DNA of 64,000 nucleotides, taken from assembly GCA_030539295.1 (NCBI GenBank), contig JAUNSJ010000012.1:39190-103189 (forward strand), read 5' to 3'. Shown piece after piece: positions 1-8,007 of this stretch. Made by a program: the position numbers and the translations under genes. Below the pieces are notes generated by a model. That model was not told the DNA's origin. It made no database searches and worked only from the letters and a program-made list of their open reading frames with translations. Each line of letters begins with the position of its first letter. The first letter of the stretch is position 1. The stretch is from Planctomycetia bacterium (lineage in GTDB: Bacteria; Planctomycetota; Planctomycetia; Pirellulales; Thermoguttaceae).

Positions 1-133
1 GAGAAGTTATCATAGTGGCGGCGTGAACGCGGCTCTGGGAGACGGCTCGGTGCGGTTTGTTTCGAATACGGTGGAACATAAAATATGGTGTTATTCGCTT
101 ATTGGTGCCGACGGGCAGTCGGTGAACTTGTAG
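1..133 (+). CDS. DUF1559 protein, C-terminal end (partial)
   Basis: The window opens inside a gene. The frame starting at base 2 reads 43 codons to a TAG at 131-133. The peptide contains SYHSGGVNAALGDGSVRFV, the signature close to the C-terminus of DUF1559 proteins, the large planctomycete family with a prepilin-type N-terminus (seen in full at 15888 and 17600). The tail after the signature (HKIWCYSLIGADGQSVNL) differs from the two complete copies. It is followed after 56 bases by a lipoprotein gene, the same pairing seen at 17110. Identity is strong although only the end is visible. Confidence 0.85.
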   Translation, partial: RSYHSGGVNAALGDGSVRFVSNTVEHKIWCYSLIGADGQSVNL

Positions 134-189
134 GCCTGAATGAGGCAACTACGACTTTATCTAACCTGAACAGAGCAAAGGGAGCCACC

Positions 190-639
190 ATGTTTGTTCA
201 TTTGCACAAAAAATGTTTGTTTTATTCGGCAAGTTTACTGCTGATTTTCGTTGCCGGGTGCAGAAGTGAAATCTCCGTGTCCGGAAAGGCTGCCTACGAC
301 GGCCAACCCATCGGGCGTGGTACCATTGTTTTCTGCGAAGCGAATCGAGGCGTCAACTATGATGGAATGATTAGTCAGGGAAGCTATAAGTTAAGGGCCC
401 CGGCAGGAGATTATCTTGTGCGTGTAAACGCGGTGCGTACCGAGAATGTAGAGAAACCGGGTGAGGTCTATCCCGGCGTGCCAGGTCCGTCGACCGTTGA
501 AGTGTCTTATATTCCTTCGACGTACAATACGCACACGACGCTCAAGGCAACTGTGTCGTCGAAAGAACGGGTCCACAATTTTGATATGGAACTCGTTGAG
601 AACGACCCTTATGCCCCGCCGTTTATGAGGAAAAAATAA
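190..639 (+). CDS. Small secreted lipoprotein, carboxypeptidase-regulatory-like
   Basis: 149 residues. The start is ATG at 190, preceded by GGAG at 181-184; an in-frame ATG at 85 lies inside the preceding gene and is rejected. A hydrophobic signal ends in a lipobox (FVAGC), so the mature protein should be lipid-anchored. The mature part begins ISVSGKAAYDGQPIGRGTIVF, a beta-rich start shared with carboxypeptidase-regulatory/transthyretin-like planctomycete lipoproteins. It sits between a DUF1559 gene and a GH5-like glycosidase, all co-directional with short gaps, which suggests one operon with a surface role. Exact function is unknown. Confidence 0.8.
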   Translation: MFVHLHKKCLFYSASLLLIFVAGCRSEISVSGKAAYDGQPIGRGTIVFCEANRGVNYDGMISQGSYKLRAPAGDYLVRVNAVRTENVEKPGEVYPGVPGPSTVEVSYIPSTYNTHTTLKATVSSKERVHNFDMELVENDPYAPPFMRKK

Positions 640-684
640 GTACCATTAAATTCAAAAAAACAATCGAAAGGGAATCAATTAAGC

Positions 685-1698
685 ATGACAAAACTGACGA
701 AACGTGAATTTTTACAAGTGATGGCCGGGGGCTGTGCAACGTTGGCGCTCGGTGCGCTGTGGAGCAATCAGCAAGTACGAGCGGCGGAAGACGTTATTGT
801 TCTGAACGACGATTCTCTTTCGTGGGTTAAGGGTTTTAACTATCAGCCGAGCTACGCTACCCATGGTCTGGATGTCTGGGTTGATCTGAATACGAATCGA
901 ATTGATTATGAGCTTAAGAAGGCGAAAGAACTCTTTCCAGCCATGACAGCGATCCGCGTATGGCTCTCTCTGGACGCTTACTGGCAGAGGCGTGAGCAGA
1001 TGCCGAAAAATGTGGCGAAATTTCTGGAAATAGCGGCCTCGGCGGGTCTGAAGGTTTTGCCTTGTATGACCTCAGCCTGGCATGGCACGCCTGACTTCGG
1101 CGGCGTTTGCCCGGAAACGTTCAATCTGCATCCGGACGAATCGTTCTTCCCCTATTACGACGATGTAATCCTTTCTCAAAAAGATAATGAAACCGTAATC
1201 GGCTGGGACCTTTGCAACGAACCGTTTAATAATGGTGGCGGCGATGTCTTTATGCGATGGCTGACCGCGGTGAGAAACCATCTTAAGGAAAAATGTCCTG
1301 ACTTGAAACTGACCATTGCTTCTGCCAATTCCCTGGATCAGGCAAAAGTGTTGGAACCACTCTGCGATTTTATTACGGACCATCCGTACTTCGCAAGCCC
1401 TGAAAAGATGAACGCGTTGACCGCGTTTGCCAATGAGGTCAAAAAACCGCTTCTGGCCACAGAAGTCTGCTGGGGTGCCCATGACGACGCGTCCCGAAGT
1501 GCCATGGTCGAAAACGACCTGACCCTGTTTAACGCGAGAAAAGTTGGCTTTATGATTCACGCATTGTGGCATTCGAACGTTGCCGACTTGCACCGCCCGG
1601 AATACGGACCGGTCGCGCCTGGCATAGGATACATGGGCTGCATTGAGCTTGATGGTACAATACGCCCGGGCCACGAAGTGATTAACAAGTATCTGTAA
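685..1698 (+). CDS. Secreted glycoside hydrolase, GH5-like (cellulase superfamily)
   Basis: 337 residues. The N-terminus (KREFLQVMAGG, then a hydrophobic stretch ending near VRAAED) resembles a Tat-type signal with KR instead of RR. The remainder reads as a (beta/alpha)8 barrel glycosidase. VIGWDLCNEPFN (about residue 171) carries the Asn-Glu-Pro of the acid/base glutamate, and LLATEVCWG (about residue 254) fits the strand bearing the nucleophile glutamate. Similar proteins attack beta-mannans or beta-glucans, but the substrate cannot be read from sequence. It is the third gene of a run with a DUF1559 protein and a lipoprotein, consistent with export and polysaccharide degradation. Confidence 0.75.
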   Translation: MTKLTKREFLQVMAGGCATLALGALWSNQQVRAAEDVIVLNDDSLSWVKGFNYQPSYATHGLDVWVDLNTNRIDYELKKAKELFPAMTAIRVWLSLDAYWQRREQMPKNVAKFLEIAASAGLKVLPCMTSAWHGTPDFGGVCPETFNLHPDESFFPYYDDVILSQKDNETVIGWDLCNEPFNNGGGDVFMRWLTAVRNHLKEKCPDLKLTIASANSLDQAKVLEPLCDFITDHPYFASPEKMNALTAFANEVKKPLLATEVCWGAHDDASRSAMVENDLTLFNARKVGFMIHALWHSNVADLHRPEYGPVAPGIGYMGCIELDGTIRPGHEVINKYL

Positions 1699-1746
1699 AC
1701 AGAGATCGCGAAAGACTCGCAAGAGACAAACTTTTCAGTAAAACTG

Positions 1747-1817
1747 GGAGCGGCTGCAAGAAGGTCGCTCCGACATTCAACGTTGATTCGTCTCCCCCTT
1801 TAGGTTGCGGGGGAGAC
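1747..1817. terminator. Two hairpins between convergent genes
   Basis: GGAGCG and CGCTCC form a stem starting at 1747 with a 13-base loop. GTCTCCCCC (1790-1798) pairs perfectly with GGGGGAGAC (1809-1817) around a 10-base loop. They lie between the ends of convergent genes (1698 plus, 1855 minus), where a bidirectional terminator is expected. No T-run follows, so the call is structural only. Confidence 0.45.
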
Positions 1818-1854
1818 TCGCTCCAAGTCAAATCGCCGCGGTAAAATCGTTGCA

Positions 1855-4263
1855 TTAGGAGGCGGTAAGTGGGTCGACGGATTTTTCTTTTGTCATAAAG
1901 ATTTCATTACAGGCTTCATTGAACCAGACATGGGTCATAAAACCGCGAATGAGTAATATGCCGCGACCGGTGGGAATGGAAACGCGGTCCTCTTCGCGTG
2001 GGTCGGGGACCTGGCCTTCAACGAATCCTTCTCCCTCATCACGTATGGAGACAGAAATGGCCGTATTGGAGATACAGACGCCGATTCGCACTTTTTTGGA
2101 GGCGTCGAGCATATTGCCGTGCTCCATGGCATTGTGAATTCCTTCGTTCAGGGCCAGTTCAACGGCGAAAATATCGCGGTCATTCCACTGCCGGTTGCGC
2201 AGTTCTTCGGTCACCTCTTCGATGAAGGGAGTCTCCTTGCCGTACATGGTATCAATGGCGACGTAGCGAGTCCAGCAGAGGTCGGTCTCGTCGGTCCGCT
2301 TGAGCATGAGCATGGTCATATCGTCGGTTGGAACAGCGCCCTGAAAATTACACACGGCCTGTTGTATGTAGCCGATTAACTTTTCCGGGGGCGTTTTTGC
2401 AAGGTAAGAGAGAAGTTTTTTGAGACGTTTTTGGCCGAACTGCTCGCCGTCAGGGGCGGTCGCGTCGGTTACGCCGTCGGTGTACAGGAAAAGGGTTTCG
2501 CCCGGATTCAGATGAATTTCGCAGGTCTCATATTTTATTCCACTCATAATGCCCATCACGCAATTTTCGGCATAAGGAAGGAATTTGACTTCCCCGTTCT
2601 CCTTGAGCAGGGCCGGCTGGTTGTGGCCTGCGTTGCAGTAGCGAACGAGTCCGGTCTCCGGATTATAAAAGGCGAGGAACAGGGTCACGAACATGTTCTT
2701 CTTATTCCGCTTGCGGAGTACCCAGTTGACCTCGGAGACGACGTTACCAGGGGTGGCCTCTTTTCCCGCGGCCTGTCGGATGAGCGTTGATGTGGCGACC
2801 ATGACCATGGCGGCGGCAATTCCCTTGCCGGAAACGTCACCGATAACAAGCCCAATCTGGTTTTCCGTGACGCGCCAGAAGTCGAGGAAGTCGCCGGCGA
2901 CGTACTTTGCGGGAATCAAATCGCCGGAAATAATATATCCTTTATCAGGAAAGAAGCGAGTGCGGTTCGCAGGGAGAAATGTGCGCTGCAATTCCTCTCC
3001 AATGAGCAATTCCTGTTCCAGATGAGAGCGGGTAATGGTTTCGTGCACCTCGCTTTCGATGTGCTTTTGCAAGTTGGAAACCATCGTATTATAGGAGCGA
3101 ACCAGAGCGCCGACGCTACCGCCGCGATGCTCGTAGCGTTCGGGCACGGTACAGTTCAAATTGCCATTGGCGACCTGACTGGCAACGCGTGTCATGGCCT
3201 CGATGGGCGAGGTGGATCGCAAGAGGAGCACGAAAATAACAACGCAAATGCCAAAAGCACAGAGAAAAGCGGCGGCAATGAGGAATTGGAGACTTCGTCG
3301 GGCCTCGCCCAGCAAGCTGGCTTCCTGAAATTTACCAACGACGGTCCAGCAGTTGTCATCCTGCGTTTTGGCAAAGGCATAAAGAGATTTCCCATAGCCC
3401 GCTTCGTCCAGGAGTCCTCTAAGTTCGTAGGTGCCAAGTGAGTCGGCAATGGCCTTATCAATAATGGGATAGTAATTTTCAAGCTTCTTTTGAGCGGCGA
3501 TCGCGTATAAACTGTAGTGGGGCCAGTCGTTGGAAGAAGAGTCGTAGAGCAGAGTCCCACTTTCCGAGAGCACGAAAATATCGCTGCCTTGACTGTGCCG
3601 CTGCTGATATTGCTGCAAGAGCGACAAGTCGAAGAGGTCCTTAACGCGGACCAGACAGAGGACAACTCCGGCAAATTCACCGTTCCAGAAGAAAGGACAG
3701 CCGTAAGAAATAATCCTGTTGCCGGTAACATGACCTTTGAAGGGGTCGGTCCAGGTACCGCGCATACTCAATTTTGGCGTCAGAAAGGCGTCGCGGGTTT
3801 CGTAATAATCGCCAATATTGTCGACCCCGTAGAGCGTGTTGTCGCTCTTGCGGTAGATGCCGGGTGCGTAATGATTTGGAACCGTCGTTAAGGGTGCCAA
3901 ATCGGAGTCCGTAACGAAAGTATAGTCGGGATATTCACCGTTTCGAACCTTGGAGAGGAAATTGGGGTCGTAGGCAACGACGAGCGCCTGAACGCGTTCC
4001 GACTCCTCCATCGTTTGCCGAAAGAGCGCCATCACGTTAAAGTCTTCTTTTAAGGTGAGAAGACGTGCGGAGACATCAACATTACGCGACAGAAGATTGG
4101 CATTCTGTACCATGGAGTTGGCCAGCTCGTAAATTTCACCGCGGCACGTGGCAATGGCATCCTCCTTATACATCTTCATCTGCGACTCGTAGTAGAAGTA
4201 GGAAAGGGGGGTAAAAATAACGAACAGGGGCAGGAAAACGGTCAGGAAAATGCGTAATCTCAT
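1855..4263 (-). CDS. Membrane sensor PP2C (SpoIIE/RsbU) phosphatase with C-terminal HATPase domain
   Basis: 802 residues. Order: a TM segment at about 5-25; an extracytoplasmic Cache-like sensor region to about 320; a second TM (326-348); a HAMP region (349-402); a SpoIIE-type PP2C domain (about 440-655) with GDF at 457-459, GDVSGKG at 475-481, YTDG at 594-597 and DD at 647-648, covering the expected metal-binding aspartates; and an RsbW-type ATPase domain (about 690-795) with LALNEGIHNAMEHGN and DEGEGF. It should sense a periplasmic signal and control a serine-phosphorylation switch of the anti-anti-sigma type. Phosphatase and kinase-like domains in one chain are notable, and no STAS partner lies nearby. 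The start overlaps the stop of the binding-protein gene upstream by 4 bases, so the two are probably co-translated. Confidence 0.9.
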   Translation of the reverse strand: MRLRIFLTVFLPLFVIFTPLSYFYYESQMKMYKEDAIATCRGEIYELANSMVQNANLLSRNVDVSARLLTLKEDFNVMALFRQTMEESERVQALVVAYDPNFLSKVRNGEYPDYTFVTDSDLAPLTTVPNHYAPGIYRKSDNTLYGVDNIGDYYETRDAFLTPKLSMRGTWTDPFKGHVTGNRIISYGCPFFWNGEFAGVVLCLVRVKDLFDLSLLQQYQQRHSQGSDIFVLSESGTLLYDSSSNDWPHYSLYAIAAQKKLENYYPIIDKAIADSLGTYELRGLLDEAGYGKSLYAFAKTQDDNCWTVVGKFQEASLLGEARRSLQFLIAAAFLCAFGICVVIFVLLLRSTSPIEAMTRVASQVANGNLNCTVPERYEHRGGSVGALVRSYNTMVSNLQKHIESEVHETITRSHLEQELLIGEELQRTFLPANRTRFFPDKGYIISGDLIPAKYVAGDFLDFWRVTENQIGLVIGDVSGKGIAAAMVMVATSTLIRQAAGKEATPGNVVSEVNWVLRKRNKKNMFVTLFLAFYNPETGLVRYCNAGHNQPALLKENGEVKFLPYAENCVMGIMSGIKYETCEIHLNPGETLFLYTDGVTDATAPDGEQFGQKRLKKLLSYLAKTPPEKLIGYIQQAVCNFQGAVPTDDMTMLMLKRTDETDLCWTRYVAIDTMYGKETPFIEEVTEELRNRQWNDRDIFAVELALNEGIHNAMEHGNMLDASKKVRIGVCISNTAISVSIRDEGEGFVEGQVPDPREEDRVSIPTGRGILLIRGFMTHVWFNEACNEIFMTKEKSVDPLTAS

Positions 4264-5471
4264 TCGTTAAGGTCCCCTTCCCCCGGGTCGTTCGCCTCTG
4301 GCGGCTGCTCTGGCTCTTGTTGTTCTGGTTGAATACGTTGGATTCTCGCCCGGTCGTTTTCATTGAGGACGTTGAAGAAGAACTGGTCGTATGCGGGAGC
4401 CGCATCCGGGTCGAATTCTCGGGCAAGCACCAGTCCGGAAACGAGCTTTTCGTAGCTCTCCTGCGGACAGTTCCCATTTGACGTCAGCGGCTGCTTCAGT
4501 TTGAAACTGGCCAGCCAGCGTTTAAGCTGACTTTCGCCAATAAACTCATCGCACGGATGGTCGTATTTCTGGCAATACTCTTTCAGGATTTTTATGGCTT
4601 CTCTGGGTTGTTGCAGGGCCGTCTCCCACCCGCGATACATGGCGTGGACGATTTTTTGGCAGGAGTCGGCATTCTCCTTTAAGAAGGACTCGCGACAGAA
4701 GATTGTCGTTTCCGGATAATCCAGTTCAAGGTCTTTAAAGAAGAAGAGACGCACATCGTCGCGAAAGGACTTGAATTGCGTCTGGAGCGAGTTCGTTTCA
4801 AATCGGCCGAACGAGGCCAGGGTCAGCCCGTCATTAAACAAGAGGTTGGATTCCTCACGCTGCACGACAAATTTAACCTGAATATCGAGCGCGGCAAAGA
4901 GCGCCCGTACCATCTTCTCGTTATTGAACCAAATGGCAACGGTTTTCTCATTGAGACCGTGGATGCGGGTTAGTGCCGGGTCTAAATCGTTTCGGACCAT
5001 GATACAAGCCGTTCCGGTCTCTGACAGGAGATTGACCGCCACGATGGGCTGCCCATCGGCCCGGGCACAAATCCCCTCGGCCATGGAGGAGACGAGTAAC
5101 TCGAACTCGCCGTTGGCCAGTCTTTCCAGTTTATTCGCGGAATCAAAATCCCAGCGCAGGTCGAGGTCTGTCAGCCCTTCTTCGAGGAAATATCCCTTCT
5201 GTTCCGCAACGCAAAAGCCGAGCGAACGAATTTCCGGGTGCCCTTCGAGCACAATGCGGATGGGCTTGGTGGCCTGGTCGGACGGAGCGACAGGCGAAGG
5301 AGTTTCGGCCTTGGTCTCGAGTGGTTGCGTTGCCTCATCGCCTGCGGCAAAGCCGGTGAACGCGAAACAAAGCACAAGAAAAACGAGCTGGAATATCCTC
5401 GCAAGAAGCAAATTTTCGCGTGATAAAGCGATGACTCCCTTTTGTTGTAGTGGAATCAACAAGTCGTTCAT
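4260..5471 (-). CDS. NMT1/SsuA-like periplasmic substrate-binding protein
   Basis: 403 residues from ATG at 5471, which has GGAGG at 5476-5480; an in-frame TTG at 5483 overlaps that Shine-Dalgarno and is rejected. An N-terminal hydrophobic segment ending FTGFAAGDE is a signal peptide or anchor. The body resembles ABC-type nitrate/sulfonate/thiamine-precursor binding proteins (IRIVLEGHPEIRSLGFCVAEQKGYFLEEGL, shown here in part, then the two-lobe pattern). The C-terminus is acidic and rich in Glu, Pro and Gln. No ABC permease or ATPase is adjacent. The next gene overlaps by 4 bases and encodes a transmembrane phosphatase, so it may present ligand to that sensor instead of a transporter. Confidence 0.75.
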   Translation of the reverse strand: MNDLLIPLQQKGVIALSRENLLLARIFQLVFLVLCFAFTGFAAGDEATQPLETKAETPSPVAPSDQATKPIRIVLEGHPEIRSLGFCVAEQKGYFLEEGLTDLDLRWDFDSANKLERLANGEFELLVSSMAEGICARADGQPIVAVNLLSETGTACIMVRNDLDPALTRIHGLNEKTVAIWFNNEKMVRALFAALDIQVKFVVQREESNLLFNDGLTLASFGRFETNSLQTQFKSFRDDVRLFFFKDLELDYPETTIFCRESFLKENADSCQKIVHAMYRGWETALQQPREAIKILKEYCQKYDHPCDEFIGESQLKRWLASFKLKQPLTSNGNCPQESYEKLVSGLVLAREFDPDAAPAYDQFFFNVLNENDRARIQRIQPEQQEPEQPPEANDPGEGDLNE

Positions 5472-5483
5472 CGGAACCTCCAA

Positions 5484-5775
5484 TTACGGGCTGGGGTCGG
5501 CCGAGGGAACCAACCTCCATCGACTCAACCCTAAATATTATAAATAGAAAAGAGTCTTTTGTAAAGAGGCACCGGTAAAAGGAGCGTGAGATTCCTGGAT
5601 TTAACACAAATAAAATATTACAACAGAATTAAATAATCGAATTAAGAATGAATTCATGTAGTGATTCTATCAAAAGACGGGGGGTGAGAGGGATGGTGGC
5701 GTGCGCGTAAGAAGATAACCGGTTTGCGCGGGACAGAACCGAGCAAACCGGGGAGCACAGGTCCTTGTCAGGACA
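5484..5775. other. Intergenic region between binding-protein gene and Hsp20-like gene
   Basis: AT-rich stretch upstream of the minus-strand binding-protein operon. No open frame here looks coding. The only clear structure is the hairpin at 5719-5751. A promoter for the operon is expected here but none is convincing by eye. Confidence 0.5.
5719..5751 (-). terminator. Hairpin terminator of the Hsp20-like gene
   Basis: CCGGTTTGC (5719-5727) and GCAAACCGG (5743-5751) form a perfect 9-base-pair stem with a 15-base loop, 25 bases past the minus-strand stop at 5776. On the minus strand the stem is followed by a T-rich stretch. Confidence 0.55.
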
Positions 5776-6111
5776 CTATTGGCAAATCGGAGTGATTTCC
5801 AGAGTTTCGCTGTACTGAAGAGGACGGTCGGATTGCGTTTCCGACTTGGGGAGCCGGACAAACAGAGTACCGTTTTTGTACTCGGCGGTCATGCCTTCGA
5901 CGTGAACGCCGCCTTCGATGGCCCAACTGTGAAGCGGCACGACGTGGGAAGCATCGCGAGGCAAAACGCCCAGGTTGAGCTGGCCGTTGGACAAGTCCAA
6001 TTGAATATTTTGGCATTTATCACAGGGGATATTAGCCTCCAAAACGTATTCGGTCTTGCGATCGACCATTTGAAGCGACTGGCAAAGGTCGGTGGAAGCA
6101 CAACAGGACAT
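5776..6111 (-). CDS. Small Hsp20/alpha-crystallin-like protein
   Basis: 111 residues from ATG at 6111, spaced 7 bases from AGGAG; an ATG two codons upstream lies too close to that site. The core has the Hsp20 pattern: YVLEANIPC near residue 22, NGQLNLGV, and a C-terminal KNGTLFVRLPKSE resembling the conserved A-x-x-x-N-G-V-L-x-x-x-x-P-K of the family. There is a Cys pair near the start (SCC) and CDKC in the first strand region, unusual for a small heat-shock protein. Likely a cytoplasmic holdase chaperone, but the family match is by motif only. Confidence 0.65.
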   Translation of the reverse strand: MSCCASTDLCQSLQMVDRKTEYVLEANIPCDKCQNIQLDLSNGQLNLGVLPRDASHVVPLHSWAIEGGVHVEGMTAEYKNGTLFVRLPKSETQSDRPLQYSETLEITPICQ

Positions 6112-6480
6112 AATCATTCTCCTTTCGCGGCGTCCGTCAGTAAGTCCCAAATCAAGGCAGGGAGTCAGGTTACTATCGAACGCGTTCGATTTTTTTTGAC
6201 AGGGTAACAAAGTTGAAGTTCGGCGTTGGGGTAAACCGTCCGTCTCCGCGACGGGAGCGGCGTCCCTGTACCGAACGAGCGCGTCCGTATGCCCTGGAGG
6301 ATTCACGTTCCGCCTGCCGGCGTTGTGAAGATCCTTTTTTTCTGCCTTGTTGGGCGTCAGGCCGCGTTTTTTCTTCTGGGACAAGAGTAGCTTGCCGACG
6401 TAGGGGCAAGGGAGAAGGTGCAAAAAATACGGTTTTTGCCAAAAAATAGTGGGTTTTTGGGGCTTTTCGGCCGCCCTCTG
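6112..6480. other. Divergent intergenic region
   Basis: About 370 bases between the minus-strand Hsp20-like gene and the promoter of the plus-strand URO-D gene. Open frames here have no recognisable product and overlap on both strands. No repeat or RNA gene was recognised. Confidence 0.4.
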
Positions 6481-6509
6481 TTGACAAAAGGTCTTTTTTC
6501 TGTTAGATT
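6481..6509 (+). promoter_or_regulatory. Sigma-70-type promoter of the URO-D-family gene
   Basis: A perfect TTGACA at 6481-6486, a 17-base spacer and TAGATT at 6504-6509. It points toward the gene starting at 6641, giving a leader of about 125 bases. Confidence 0.5.
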
Positions 6510-6640
6510 TGGCAATATCGTTGGGGTATATCCGTGTTCTGCGCGAACAATTCCCTTGTTTTCCGTTCCCCGAGAGGTCTCACGAGACAGAGGGTTTACA
6601 GAAGTACTGTTTTCAATATAATGAGGAGTCGGTACACGTA

Positions 6641-7576
6641 ATGAGTCGAAAATCGGAAGTAGATCGAGCCATAGGTTTTCAAGGGCCCTCCCGGATACCG
6701 ATCTGGGTTGATGGTGGTAATCTTCGTAATAGTGACGTTCTGACGTATGATTTATCGATGGGAGATGAAGACAATCCGCGGTTGAGCGAGTGGGGCTTTG
6801 AACGTTTGCGTTCGCCGAGCGGCGACTGGCTCATCCCGAAAGCAGCGACGTTGCCGGAATGGCAGGATGTGGACGCGTATCAGGCACCGCCGATGAATTC
6901 TGCGCGACGTCTGGCCGGAATTGCTAAGGCGGCGACGGTCTGTGGTGACCGCTATAGAATAGCGTCTTTTGGCATGTCGGGATTCAGTATCTATCGCGCG
7001 CTGCGGGGCGCGGAATTGAGCGCCGTTGATTTCCTCATTGAGTCGGACCGATTCATTGAGCTTATGGAGCTTATTTTTGACTTTGAAGTTGCCTTTTTTG
7101 ATCTGCTATCGCGTAAAGGCTTTCACGCGATCGAGTTCTGTGACGATTGGGGAGACCGTGCGACGTCGCGTGTGACCCTGTCGCTGTGGCGAACGATGCT
7201 TAAGGCCTATTATGCGCGGCAGTTCCGGCGTGCGAAGGAGTCCGGTCTTCATGTCTGGTTCAGTACGCCGAGTCAGTGTGCCGAGTTTTTTGGTGATTTA
7301 AAGGAGATTGGTGCCGACGTGGTCCGCGTTGATGCACCGTACGATGTCGAATTGGCGTCGCTGGGTCGGGCCTTTCGCGGCAAGCTCTGTTTCGCGGTCC
7401 GACTCGACGAAATTGTCGGCGAGACGAACGATGATCTAAGCCTGGTGCAGCATATCTATGAGTGTTTGGCGACGAAAGATGGCGGTTTTATCGCGACGGT
7501 TGCCGATGGTGTTAATGCCGACCGAATCAATAAAATTGTGCGGCTGGTTAATAAACTGACGCCTCCGATGATCTAA
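6641..7576 (+). CDS. Uroporphyrinogen decarboxylase (URO-D) family protein
   Basis: 311 residues from ATG at 6641; the frame is open further upstream but that part looks non-coding. The fold pattern fits the URO-D/MtaA/CmuA barrel: RIPIWVDGG near the start, FCDDWGDRATSRVTLSLW (about 167-184), then an HVWFSTPSQ strand and EIGADVVRVDAP. Canonical heme-pathway HemE has conserved N-terminal Arg residues and is longer. Planctomycetes and other anaerobes carry many URO-D paralogues thought to act as corrinoid-dependent methyltransferases or in sugar-related clusters. No corrinoid protein is adjacent. It stands alone upstream of the sugar porter/glycyl radical enzyme operon. Substrate unknown. Confidence 0.7.
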   Translation: MSRKSEVDRAIGFQGPSRIPIWVDGGNLRNSDVLTYDLSMGDEDNPRLSEWGFERLRSPSGDWLIPKAATLPEWQDVDAYQAPPMNSARRLAGIAKAATVCGDRYRIASFGMSGFSIYRALRGAELSAVDFLIESDRFIELMELIFDFEVAFFDLLSRKGFHAIEFCDDWGDRATSRVTLSLWRTMLKAYYARQFRRAKESGLHVWFSTPSQCAEFFGDLKEIGADVVRVDAPYDVELASLGRAFRGKLCFAVRLDEIVGETNDDLSLVQHIYECLATKDGGFIATVADGVNADRINKIVRLVNKLTPPMI

Positions 7577-7607
7577 CTGCTGCAGCTGTGCCGTCCTGCA
7601 ACAATAC

Positions 7608-7642
7608 GGGACAGGCCTTACCTTGTCGGTCGGGACTGTCCC
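7608..7642 (+). terminator. Hairpin after the URO-D gene
   Basis: GGGACAG (7608-7614) pairs with CTGTCCC (7636-7642), followed about 10 bases later by a run of five T. It lies 32 bases past the stop codon. Confidence 0.45.
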
Positions 7643-7717
7643 AAACGGATTCTTTTTGGACTTATCTCTCTTGGGCGAAGATGACTAAAAATCAAATAAC
7701 TTATACCGAAATTTCCA

Positions 7718-7746
7718 TAGACAGTCGCAATAAACGTTGTTAGAAT
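7718..7746 (+). promoter_or_regulatory. Sigma-70-type promoter of the porter/glycyl radical enzyme operon
   Basis: TAGACA (7718-7723), a 17-base spacer and TAGAAT (7741-7746), each matching five of six consensus positions, directed toward the gene at 8008. Confidence 0.45.
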
Positions 7747-8007
7747 AGAAGAAGAATCTGATACAGTCCGTTTTCGGTGCGCGTTTTTTCCTTGTCTTTG
7801 CCTCGCGGCAGAGCAACGTGAGAGATTTTACCAGAGCACCAGACAGCGGGTTTTGTCAGTTTGTGTTTGTCTGCCAGCTTCTATTTTATCAAAATATCGT
7901 TCCGGAGCTTCAAAAGGGTTGTTGGCCCGTAGTGCGGAACGGTTGCGGGGTAAAATAGAGGCGAGGTAAAAGTCAATCGTCATCACGCAAAACGAAGGAA
8001 CCCATTC

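Larger units (their letters stand above)
7577..8007. other. Intergenic region upstream of the sugar porter operon
   Basis: About 430 bases with no convincing gene. It holds a hairpin just after the URO-D gene (7608-7642) and a good promoter match (7718-7746). That leaves a leader of about 255 bases before the porter start at 8008, long enough for a regulatory RNA, though none was recognised. Confidence 0.5.

Noticed and set aside
1072..1722. Long antisense frame under the GH5-like gene
   Set aside because: Shadow of the sense gene; Arg/Val-rich peptide without motifs.
6509..6640. N-terminal extension of the URO-D protein
   Set aside because: The region overlaps the promoter -10 element and encodes no family-conserved residues.
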